Assembly (NCBI GenBank): GCA_037074765.1
Contig: JBAMDO010000012.1
Location: 62,001 to 126,000 of the forward strand
DNA: 64,000 nucleotides
Reading direction: 5' to 3'
From: Mansonella perstans
Lineage: Eukaryota > Nematoda > Chromadorea > Rhabditida > Onchocercidae
The translations under genes and the position numbers were made by a program. The notes beneath the pieces are model-generated. The model saw only the letters and a program-made list of their open reading frames with translations. It was not told the origin of the DNA and searched no databases. This document shows positions 1 through 10,908 of the stretch, piece by piece (the stretch's first letter is position 1; each line of letters begins with the position of its first letter).

Positions 1-3000
1 ATTTGAGTTTGCTTGTAACTCTCAAAATCAACGATTAAATTGCTGGATTTTCGATCGGCGAAATACATTGCCCAACAAGCGATTGCTCCATAATCAATTT
101 CCGGCCACATTTTATTAGCAAATAAATGTTGGAGCCCTTTCAAGTGAAGCAAATCGGCAAGACCAAATATGCAAACATTGTGTCGATACTTGCCACTTTT
201 GCATGGTAGATTTGACCAGGCCCATGAGACATATCTGTATTGTAATATGTAATTAGATAAATACAATCAGTTAACATGTATTTGAATAAATAATGCTTAC
301 AGTATGTAGTATTCTTTAAATACTCTTCTAATTGTTTTTAAATAATTTATTATTTACTTGCTTTTGTAGATAAAATAACAATTATGAGAAGTTACGGAAG
401 TATAATTGGAGATTAATTAACGATGCCAGCTGCGATATTACATATTTGTTCTACCGAGTAGTTATTTCTGTAATACAACCAATTTCAGTTCTTGTAGTCT
501 AAAAAGTAGGATATATAGGGCCAAGATTACTATTGAACCAACCTGGTAGTAAAATTCCCCTGTTCATCAATGCATTTTCTTGTAAAGCCACCGGGAACAT
601 CTGTAACAATAGTTAAGCAGTACTGATTGTAAACGATATTCCTAGTTTGGCCGATATCAGGAGCTGATTTGCGGATGATCTGTTCCATTAAATGTCAATG
701 TATTAGTCATACATAATTTTCTATCGATGCCAAGTTTACCTAAAGAATCATCGGAATGTAAACTGTGAAAGAGCATTTCATCAGTTCCGTATGGTTTCGA
801 ATCAAACGTCTTAATGAGAGTTGTCAAGTTTAAATGTTCCATTATAAATTCCACAAAACTTTTCGATAATGTGACAGATGTACTTCCTTTAGCGACTTTC
901 AGATCTACGTCCGGTCGATTTTTGGTTGAATCTGCAGATATCGTTATACATATAAATAATGCGACAAACATTGCAAATATCAAAAGAAATATTCATGCCA
1001 TAGAAAACACTTGTATTCTTCTCTGATCATTCAATTTTATCCCGAGAATCATCGAGCATTTTGCGGAACTACCGTATGTCTTTACTATAAATACGATCTT
1101 TTTGCGAAAGATTTAAGCTTTAATCAGTTTAAACATTATATTCAATCAAAGATTTCAGTGTAAATTTTTATGAAATTAGATTTCTACCAAACCTTGGAAA
1201 AGGTTTAAAGCAGCATAACTCCAATTGGTATTTTTTGGCAAACGATGGAGATATGGTCTTCCAACATTAATTAAATTGCTCCCATTAAGTGCGTCCAATA
1301 TTTTTACCATTTCATAATTGGTTTTTATCGGAATATCTTCATTCTATAAAGTACTTTGCATATCATTTTAATACTCTCTGAGGTGAATGAATTTTTCAGT
1401 GTTTTTAATTAGAATGGAAGTCTTCTTCTCATCACTTAACAAGCATAAAGAAAGAAATATTCTCTCATTTGGATTAACAATGAGCGGAAAATGTACTTTT
1501 TTGAAATACACATAGTGTTTTAATGTATTTTGTAATTGCCTGTATGTTGTGTGTGCCTGTTCTATTAACCGGAAAGCTAAAATCCTTTGGATTTTAATTT
1601 CTAACATCTTCATATTTCTGTTATTAATTACCAGATACCTGCAGTAAAACAGCATATCTCCAGTTAGGCCTCTGCCATATAATTTTCAAACATTCCATAA
1701 AACTTCTGGTCATATTGTGTCCTGCATTGTCCACTTCATATTCGATGTCCGTTAGAATCACATTGGGGAAACATTTCGATAAATTTTTCATGTGTTCATG
1801 AAACATGTTGCTCGATTTACTATCCAGTGCATAGCAATATAAATTTTGTGGAGCATACATTAAATTGAATAGCAATTCCTGCATGTGAAAGGCCTGAAAT
1901 TCCAAATTCAGTTTTAGTTTCTACGCAATTCAAGTTTAAATTAAAATTTACTTCAATTTTGATATCTATTTATACACTCTGTTTGTACATTTCACAAGGG
2001 TGATGAGAGACGAAGGTAAAAATAGGAAATATCTCACTTATCACAATAAGTTTTGATAATGAAGACCGTGACAGAGTGTCAAGTGGTAAGTTATTAAACT
2101 GAAAATTTCTACTAAGAGTGAGAAAATCTTTCATTTTTTTCTTTTGCATAATACTTCCTGTTTTTCAAGGACGTCTAAATAAAAAACGGTTGAGGAGGGA
2201 AATTGGGATTACTAATGATAAGGAAACTTAATTGAAAGGAATTGCAATTTCATTTCAGAAATTTTTTTTTACTTTTTACGAGGAAAATCCTTTACATTAA
2301 TCAACCTACTCTGTAAACAACTCGAATAAAAGCAATTGGAAAGTTTTCTTCATCTTCACTTCCAGGGTTTTTCGGATACATCCCACGCAATTTAATGTCC
2401 TCACACGAACTGCTAATCTCTTTGTCCATTTTGTCAGATTCAACAGTATATGGTTTACTTTTCTGAAGATGAGGTAGATTTCTTTGACCAATTCAGCATA
2501 TCATACAACAAACATCACATTTTTGGTTACTGAAGACTTCAAAGCATCACCATTATTTATATACATATGTAACTTTTTATAAATTTATAGAATCTTAAAA
2601 CACTGACTAAAAAACCCAAAATTCCATCAAATATTAGCTAAGTTCCTTTACTTAGAAAAATGAAACTTTAAGGAAGTGGAATGAAATCGAATGAGCACAT
2701 GTCTTATTTGATGTCTTATTTGCCTTATTTGATAAGACATTTATCACATGTCTCATTTGATATTGAAATAAGCACAAATAATGAAATCGTTAGCAAAATA
2801 TGAAAATAATCTTTACATTTCTAAGTTATTGATTCACATACCGGAGAGAAATTTTTCGCTGCTAATGAATTATTCAATAATAATTCGCATTCATCTTTTG
2901 AGGGTGAATGGTCGTAAAGGATAGGCAGTAAATACGGGGTTTCTTCATCTTGATGATCTAGTGATTGCAAGGATTCGTCATCCTGATGTGGATCCAGTAA

Positions 3001-3044
3001 ATTCGGGATTTCTTCATCTTGTTGATGAGCCAGTTCACTGTTTC
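1..3044 (-). CDS. GCNT-family glycosyltransferase, paralog A (partial)
   Basis: Family: core-2/I-branching beta-1,6-N-acetylglucosaminyltransferase (Pfam Branch), Golgi type II enzymes that branch O-glycans; C. elegans has several (gly-type) members. Exons read on the minus strand: 2842-3044, 2310-2462, 1639-1893, 1193-1343, 740-931, 543-600 and 1-234; phases agree at every join. Seen: NFPIAFIRVVYR, LMYAPQNLYCYALDSKS, the KGSTSVTLS block, and DEMLF, whose Glu aligns with the catalytic base of mouse C2GnT1. The last exon reads RYVSWAW then CKSGKYRHNVCIFGLADL and runs off the window, so about 50 C-terminal residues are missing. The first listed exon encodes an acidic stem with a repeated DEEIPNLLD / DEETPYLLP motif that paralog B lacks. 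The N-terminal anchor exon is unresolved; an ATG at 3277 followed by a hydrophobic stretch (MLPTINSSIVFLLAAF) could supply it if spliced into an acceptor near 3048. Acceptor specificity cannot be told from sequence. Confidence 0.85.
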
Positions 3045-5511
3045 CTGCTAAAATGTATTTTTTTTTTGCTGAAATGTGTGTGAAAAACTGAATTAGTGGA
3101 AATTAAACATGGCATTATTTTCAGCTGTAAGAAGGTATGTATCACTTATACCTAAATTGTCAGTTGGATAGTTTGGCAAGACTTTGTAAACCCACAAACA
3201 TGAATTTGATGTAGATCAGGCAGAAGTTGGAATGCAGCAAGTAGGAAAACGATTGACGAATTGATCGTCGGAAGCATCCTTTATTTTATTTAAATTCTGA
3301 AAAAGTTAAGTTACATGTAATCCTGGAGCTACAAAGTACATTGACCGACTGATATGTAAATCATTGATAATGGATCATTGTATTATTGTGAATAGCAAGA
3401 TCGCAAAGAGAAAAGGACTTAAAAAAAGGTGGAAAATGAGCAATCAACTTCAAGTTTGTGGTTAAAATCTAGATACATAATCTTCCTGAAAAACACTGAA
3501 AGAAAATTACTGGAACCACTGGAAGTAGGGGGAAAATGGTTGAATGGAAAAGAGATTAGAATGTTACAAGATGAATTTTTCATCTTACACATGTTCCACT
3601 CATTAATTCAATATTGTATCCGAATATTTCCGTAGTTTAAAATTGAAATTTTGTTATCAAATTAGTTTTACACGCATGAACAGCATTTTTCAGGCATTGT
3701 GAGTGAACTGTTTAAAAATAATTCAAGACCACGAGATACTTCTTATCATTCAAACCAAATCAAGTAAACTTTGTGACATGCGTAGTTAATGACACGTTGT
3801 TGATAGCACTAAGGTTTGGTGAAATAAGTCGTTTGATAGAAACATGTTTGAAATAATTGAACTAATTGTTTACCTTACTATGTCGAATTTCTTTCAGTGA
3901 TTCTGATAATGTGGTATTATAGCAAGTGATTTATTATTTGCGAATTTTTTTAAGAAAAGATTTCTGTTGATCAATGTAGCTTAATGGGCTTAACTCCTAT
4001 TATTTCAATGAATGTTACCAAAGGAATATGAAGACGCGAAAACGAGTTGACAGCTAGCCTGCATCAAATAATTTTTCTTGGTTAAGGCCATACTGGACCA
4101 ATTAATATTGCTGAATTGCTAGCTGTGTTAGACTAAGTAATACTACTCGAATTATATCTATTAGTCAATTCATAACAAATGAATAAGAAACGATAATGGA
4201 AAACGCAAGAATTTTTAATGAAGAAATTATGGATTTAAGCAATTATACTTCAGTCCATATAATTTTGCTTCCTCGCAGCTGTCTGAATGTTCACCTTTCA
4301 TTGCGCTTCCATCTTTTTTCTTTTCACTTCTCTCCTAAACAACTACCCGGCCTAAGTCAAACCCTGTTATTTGCATTCCTCAAAATTGGAGCTCAAGACT
4401 TGATTGAAATAAGAATTATTTAACATTCAATAGATCGTTATCAAATGTGGAAAGTTCTGCAAAGTTGAAACTAAAAAATGAAATAGCACTTGGATAGAAC
4501 TAATTAAACCTAAAAAAAATCAGCGATAGATTAGTGATTACAATGCGGAGACACTGGAGAAAGCGGATTTCTTTAAAAATCTCCGGACCCTAATAATAAA
4601 AAACCAGAGATTTCTTGAAGGAATTTTGAAGAAACACTTTTAAATAGTACATCATTTAAAAGTCAAACTGATATCATTATTATCATGATGTCAGCTTGCT
4701 TGTTAAATGGAGTTTTATATTTACTTGTTAAATATGCGCAACATTTTGAATATTTTGAACGTTTAAAATTTTGCTTTGTTAAATGTAATTTGCTTTGTTA
4801 AACTTTCCTTTTGCTTTGAAAAAAATGAGCGATTGGTTTTTTTAGTTTGCAGAAAAAATTTTTGAATTTGCATTCTTCGCCTGCTCCGACATAATTTCCA
4901 TCATAATTGTGTTTCTGAAGCTGCAAATGCTAATTGATAGCAAAGGAGTGAAGACATACAGTACTACTCTCGAGAATAGCAGAACGGAATGTAGAATGAG
5001 GCCAATGGAATAGTATAACGATGTCATTGCTATTATTTTCACATCTCTGATATCTGCACTTCTTAATTAAACTTTAAAAGAAATTTCACCTTAAATTGAA
5101 ATTTTTGTTGCTCATACCTATACATGCCAGCTGTTGCGAACATGTAGAATATTTTCTTTTTTTAACTATGAAGTGTTGAAAAAAGACGAAATTAAATTAA
5201 ATTAAATGAACCGAATATCACTAATTGGACTCGAACACTTTTTCAATGCATTGTAAAAAAATAATCATGAAAAAGCCAAGCCAAAGAATGCATACTTTAA
5301 CTAAAATGGCATCATTTTTTTAATTCTTAGAAAGTTATTCCATATATTATGATATCAGCAATTATGAATGATATAAAAGTTCAACAGTTATCTCTGGACA
5401 ACTGGACAAGTTAAATACATGAATGTGATAAAAGCAACAAAATGACCTGTACCATTTTAGGAGCCATCGGATTAGGTGTAAGGCAATGAATAGCAATGAA
5501 ACCTTTATTTT

Positions 5512-5552
5512 ATTTTATTCTGGATAGACACACTGTCTATCCAGAATAAAAT
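5512..5552. repeat. Perfect 19-bp inverted repeat, 3-nt loop
   Basis: The arms attttattctggatagaca (5512-5530) and tgtctatccagaataaaat (5534-5552) are exact reverse complements separated by cac. A transcript from either strand would fold into a 19-bp stem. No gene overlaps it. It may be the end or excision product of a small inverted-repeat element, or a chance palindrome. Confidence 0.9.
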
Positions 5553-6269
5553 CGTTTAAAAGTCTTTTATTTGATTTCATCAAATTATGATAACAAGTTT
5601 TTGTTTAAATCAAATCGTATATGCAAGAATGTTTTATTTTGTCACTGTAAGGATATGAAAAAAGAGAATTCTCAGATTTACCTGATATAATCCACTTGAT
5701 CCAATTTAGCCCTCATTTATGGGATGCGAGACACTAATGTCACTGATGTTTATTGTTGACTCAATTACTTTCTTACTCGACTTAACAAACTCAATATAAA
5801 ATATTAGGCAATATCAGGTACTAGCAAAAAAATATCTCCTCTAACGAATCACTGTTCAGAAATTTCCAACAAAGGATGTGACAATTTGATGGCATACCTT
5901 AACATTCTAACGCAAAACAGATATCTAAAAAAAATACAACTCTCGCTGTGAATTTAAACAGGATTTGAATAGATGGATTAAAATTTGAGAAATATTCCTT
6001 ATGGTTCGAAATTTAATGAAAAGGAGTGGAATGATAAAATCCAAGGCTAGCTTTGCCTAGATGATGTAAAAAACGGCAAAAGAATATCAGAACAAAATGA
6101 TATATGACTTCGATGTAATTCAGTTCAACAATTTCTTGCACTTTATCCATTTTGAGATCTTTTCATCATACAATCTTTACTTGGACAAATGATCTGGCAG
6201 ATAATTTGGCTTACTGCTTCATTTATCTCGTTGCACTTCTATGCCTTCTATATTCCTTTTCTATTCTGT

Positions 6270-7530
6270 TATCTGTCTTTGTCGAGCGAAGCATCTGAGG
6301 AGATGATGCTCCTCCAGTGGCTGAACTGCTGGACCGTCTTAAGTTCTATGGTGATGCGGGGGATGGTATTCTTCTTGTAGTGCAGGTTGGTAAAGAATTC
6401 CTGTCCTCTTAAAACCCACTCCTACCTCATAAAACTGGATGACCTCCGCAAAACAGGATGTTAAGCTGCATAGAAGTTTCTAATGAGAGTGGAATCATTA
6501 GAAAAAAGTGACCGGCGGAAAGGTGATCTGAAGCCGTATGGCCCTTAGTCGTCTCATGTTGAATACTTTCCACGGATGTAAATACCCTTTTCTTCATCGG
6601 GATTTATTTTTGCTCTTGGCTCTGGAATACAATGCTGAAAAGGATTGTGAATACAGTTAGTGCAAAAACGCAAATTTGTTTCGTACCACTAGAAGCGTTC
6701 AGAGAGTAAAAAATCGCCATATCTAATTTGGCCGTGCTGATAATCATTTTGAGAAGCTTGGGGGAGACCTTAATCAATACAAGATCTGCCACAAACTTTT
6801 CCTATACAGTGTTAAAAACTTTGATGAGATCAATGAAAGTTACACCGATTCCCTTGCTTTGTTCTCTACACTTCTGTGATCGTCTGAGAACGAATACAGT
6901 TTCTTTGGTATTCCTATTAATTTTAAAACGAAGTTGGCTTTCAGGTAGTTCTTCGAGTTAAGCAGGGATTTAGCAGAGATCAGAGCCCGGAAGTATTCTT
7001 GCCAGGATTTTTCCAGGTAGAAGGCAGAATTATAACTCAGTAGTTTTAACAATCTGACTTGTCTCCTCTTTTCTTCTACAAACTGATGATAACTACACGA
7101 ATAACAGGGATTATACCAAGTTTTTATCGATAGTTGTGCGATCAGTTTGACTGCTGCGCCTTTCATACATGGTTGGCATTAGAGAGAGTTTGGAAGTATT
7201 CAAGCCATCGACTAGGATGGGAGTTTCTTCTGAGACAAGTAACTAGCCATACACGCTGAATAACTACTGCATAGGATCTCCGTCATCTGTTGATAGTTGA
7301 ATCTTTCTGTAAGATTGATCCATTCCTTGTTTTCGATGTTTCGAAGTTCCTATTCAAGTTCATATGGTCGCTTTTTTAGCATGGCAAGATGGGTGAGCGA
7401 GATATCATTGGTGAATAGTTCTCTTTTTTGTTTCTTCGTTGTTCTCATCAAACCAGTCTTTGTCATTCTTCCAAGAGAATCCCAGCGATTCTTCAGAGGA
7501 CTTCAGAACACTTTTTATTACTTTTTTTTA
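6270..7530 (-). pseudogene. Relic of a non-LTR retrotransposon reverse transcriptase
   Basis: Minus-strand translation in broken frames matches the common animal endonuclease-reverse transcriptase type. In order from high to low coordinate: KDWFDENNEETKKRT (near 7430-7485), the linker before the RT domain (KSWQEYFRALISAKSLL), VTFIDLIKVFNTV (near 6800-6845, equivalent to the catalytic FIDFSKAFDTV block), GTKQICVFALTVFTILFS (near 6610-6690, equivalent to GVKQGCVLAPTLFNLYFS), and IISSDASLDKD (near 6290-6325), the typical block downstream of the RT core. Several stops and frameshifts interrupt it and no intact open frame remains. It is a dead LINE fragment; the clade is not determined. It lies exactly between the two GCNT copies. 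Confidence 0.8.
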
Positions 7531-7600
7531 TTACAAGCAATGCCTTGAAAGAGCAAATAGAAGTAATGGTTATCAATTAAAACAAACTTTTACTTTTTCT

Positions 7601-7674
7601 GAAAAAAAAGCTCCATTTGTGCGGAGCTATTAGACGCGAAATACATTTCTTGATTGAATCACTACTTCCATTCA
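7601..7674. repeat. Dispersed repeat, copy 1
   Basis: The segment around gcggagctattagacgcgaa, atacatttcttgattgaatc and cactacttccattca is closely matched at 31749-31830 (ggagctgttaaacgcaaaat, atttcttgattgattcacac, tttcattcca). Weaker similarity extends about 60 bases further 5' (agcaaatagaagta...). It abuts the 5' side of the minus-strand retrotransposon relic, so it may be part of that element family. Confidence 0.7.
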
Positions 7675-8202
7675 GGATAGTTCTTTTCCTCTTTATAGGA
7701 TTTATTTCGAGTTATAGAGAATGCTACTTTCTTCAGAAAATGGCCAGGTGTTTTTTTCAAGCGTGGTGAATCTTACTAATGCAACCTTGGCTATACACAA
7801 ATAGTGCTATTCATTTCTATACACCAATAGACTCAAACTTGATTTTATAATATTTTAATTTAGAAATAGCTCTCTCAATGTTATTTCTTTATTAAAATGA
7901 ATGACATTAATGCTCTTGAATAAGTAAACGAATGTTAATGCAAAAATAGAATATTGCATGCTAACTAGCAATATTTCATCAATAATACCTATGCATCTTA
8001 GCAAATAGAAAACGATTTTAAATAGAAAAATTAGCAAATTTACCCACTGCATTATATTCCTACTATACAATTGAAATCCAAATTTTTAACCGCTGAAAAA
8101 AGTTTTGATTAGAAACAATAAGAGATCAATATGTTTGAAACGGGTATGGTATTTCAGCCTGACGCTTACATCGAACTTTGCACAAGTAAGATCTTAAATT
8201 TG

Positions 8203-10908
8203 TCAACAACAAGAACAATCAAAAGCCGATATGTTGGATTTCCATCTTTCCCGTTCGTTGTGAAATCGAACTGGTAGACGATTAAAATAATAAAGGAGTT
8301 CTGTAGACCTGATTTCAGCAGCGGAGTAAGTTCGATTATGAAGAGCATGAGCCCAGCAACCTATCGCTGTATAGTCATATTCCGGAAGCATTTTGTTAGC
8401 AAATAAAGCTCTAGAAGTAATCATGGTGGGTAAATCCGCAATACCAAATATACAAATGTCGTGGCGATAATGACCACTCCGACAACGTCTCGTAGATTTT
8501 TTCCATACCACATACCTAAGAACATTTGACAGATTTCACATTTACATAGATAACTTGCTTAGGTTTAAACTATTGGTGATAACTGTTTTCTCTAGCCATC
8601 ATCTAATATTTTCATGATTTATTTCAAATTTCTTTAGCATAGGTCCAGCTATGTTAGCTAATCAATCAGCTCCAAGATAGTTTATGAAGATGAATTTTCA
8701 ACCTTCCATTCAATTTGCTCTCACTAAACTAATCATAGATTAATAATAATAAAAACCTGGTGATCATATTATTATAAACATCAATACACTGTCGAGTAAA
8801 TCCACCAGGTGCACCTGGAATATGAAAGTGGATCATGCTATTTTAATGAAAATGATGAAAGTTCTTGGAATTTTTTCCAGCCATATTGGCCATCTTGAAA
8901 GCAGAATGGAGAGAAATACCAAATTAAGCAGTAACCTAAAGAATCCTCGGAATTCAATGAAGGAAAAAGCATTTCATCCACTCCGTAGCTTAGAGCATCG
9001 AATTTATCAAGCAAGACAGTTAGGTTCAAGTTGTCAACAACAAATTCTACAAATGCATAACTCAATGAAGCCGATGTACTTCCTTTTGCTATCCGTAGCT
9101 TGCGTTCATCATTCTGCTTGTCATCTAAAAAGCTAATATTAACCAGATTGACCATTACACCCAAATTTCCTCTAAAAGTTTCAATATTCTTTGGAACTCC
9201 GAAAAAAATACAATCTTCAAAGCTCTGACCATTGAAAAGTTTGAGTGCCCGAAATGTCCATGGAGCGCCATTGGGTACACGATCTGCGTTCGGATACCCC
9301 ACATTAATATCATTACTTCCATTTAGAGCGCTCAAAATTTGCACCATTTCTCGATTGCTTTTTAATGGAATGTCATTGTTCTGAAGTTTCCAAATGAAAA
9401 TGTGTTGGGGACGTTTCAGCTATCTTTTTTGAAATTAAACAGTGGAAATGGTAAAAACAAAACCGGAAGGCATCAAAAAAGGCAGTTCAAGTTTAAGAAA
9501 AAGTACACTAAATAATAAAATTAGGACGACTGGCACAAAAAGCGATGAAAGGGCAAACCTGCAATAAGATAGCATATTTCCAGCCTGGCAATTTTCGTAC
9601 TAAACGCAAGCATTCCAGAAAACTGCGCGACATATTATGTCCGGCACTATCAACCTCATATTCCCGCTGGGCTAAAAATACGTTTGGAAAACACTTCGAC
9701 AGATTGCGCATTTGTGAATGAAACAATGGTGTGGACTTGGCATCCAGTGCATAGCAGTACAAATTTTGTGGTGCGTAGATCAAATTGAGCAAAAGTTCTT
9801 GCAAATGGAAATCCTGAAACAATGATAATGGGTTAAAAGAAGAAAGAATACTGAATAAAAGAGAGAGACATCGTTAATAATACTGTTTGTGTAGGTTACT
9901 GTACTGATCCAAATACGATAAAGGCTCTTGAGCCATATCTAACCTTGTAAACAATTCTGATGAAGGCAATTGGAAAGTTTTTTTCAGCATTTGAAAATGG
10001 CACTGTAGGATAAAATGCTCGTTGACGAATAGCATTACAGGAAGCATCCCGATATATATCACTACTTTTGTTCACTGTTACTATGTGCTTTAACAAAAAA
10101 TTTATTTAATTTAAGAATTCAACGCAATGACATTGAAATGAATTTGAAATATGACAGAAAATGGAGAAGTTAAAGGAAGTTAAATTTAAAAAAAAAATGC
10201 CTAACTTTGTTCAATCGAGCCAATTTCGAATATTTGTAGTCCATTAATAGCTGTTTGCATATATTATCCTCCAGAATATAAACTGATAGCAAAGGAAGCT
10301 AGAATTAATATTAGTAAAACTAATCGATATCTCAGCACAGAATTTGTAAGAAGTGAATTGTAAATAAGGACTGAAATTAGTGAAAAAGAATAAAATAACG
10401 AAAACCTTTCGTTTAGCTGCTTCAGATATGTCCAGTTGCAGTTCTTCCGTACTTGCTTTTGCTGTTGCAGGGGAAAGATTTTTCATTTGAACTAAAAATT
10501 GTAAATACAGATATTTTAACAGAAATACATTTAATCGAAAATTTACAAATTATTTGCAGTTAAACAAGAAAGCAACTTGGCGTGAAGTCATAAATAGGCT
10601 TAAAATTTTGCAATTCTTCAGCTATCATTTAATGAGCAAAGCTTTTAGCTAATAAAATACAGTTAATCTAAAAGAGAATGATATTATCTTTGCAGATGAA
10701 TGAGTGAATCAGTTTTTCATTATATATATTCACAGAAAATGTAATTTTGAAATGTTAAAGGGTTGAGAAGAAAATGAAATGAAATACACATACTTCGCTT
10801 ACTGAAGGAGTATAGTACGTTGACATCTGTAATGGAATCACTCAACGAATTGATCCATAATATGGTTAATAACATTCCAATTGTAATGAGTATGAATTCA
10901 CGTAGCAT
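8203..10908 (-). CDS. GCNT-family glycosyltransferase, paralog B (complete)
   Basis: Core-2/I-branching N-acetylglucosaminyltransferase-like type II membrane protein. Exons on the minus strand: 10794-10908, 10406-10491, 9944-10087, 9559-9813, 9230-9380, 8936-9124, 8757-8814, 8203-8515; total 1311 nt, 436 aa, all phases closed. The start ATG at 10908 gives MLREF then a hydrophobic anchor (about residues 5-21, FILITIGMLLTILWI). Luminal domain: NFPIAFIRIVYK, LIYAPQNLYCYALDAKS, RKLPGWKYAILLQ, KGSTSASLSYAFVEF and GVDEMLF, with Glu about residue 301 aligned to the catalytic Glu of mouse C2GnT1. The C-terminus has CRSGHYRHDICIFGIADL and ends CSCC. Exons of 255, 151 and 58 nt are identical in size to those of paralog A, which supports both models. 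The join 9230/9124 removes a 105-nt stop-free intron. The acceptor at 10088-10089 (aaag) is weak but the only one that keeps frame. A Golgi location is inferred. Confidence 0.92.

Larger units (their letters stand above)
3045..8202. other. Intergenic region between the GCNT paralogs
   Basis: No coding gene is supported apart from the possible first exon of paralog A near 3200-3280. The region holds a perfect 19-bp hairpin (5512-5552), a decayed retrotransposon reverse transcriptase (about 6270-7530) and a dispersed repeat (7601-7674). Short open frames elsewhere lack splice context and family similarity. Confidence 0.6.

Noticed and set aside
9230..9380. Single long exon 8838-9347 in GCNT paralog B
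   Set aside because: The continuous frame is fortuitous; paralog A and the family alignment show an intron at 9125-9229 and an exon end at 8936.
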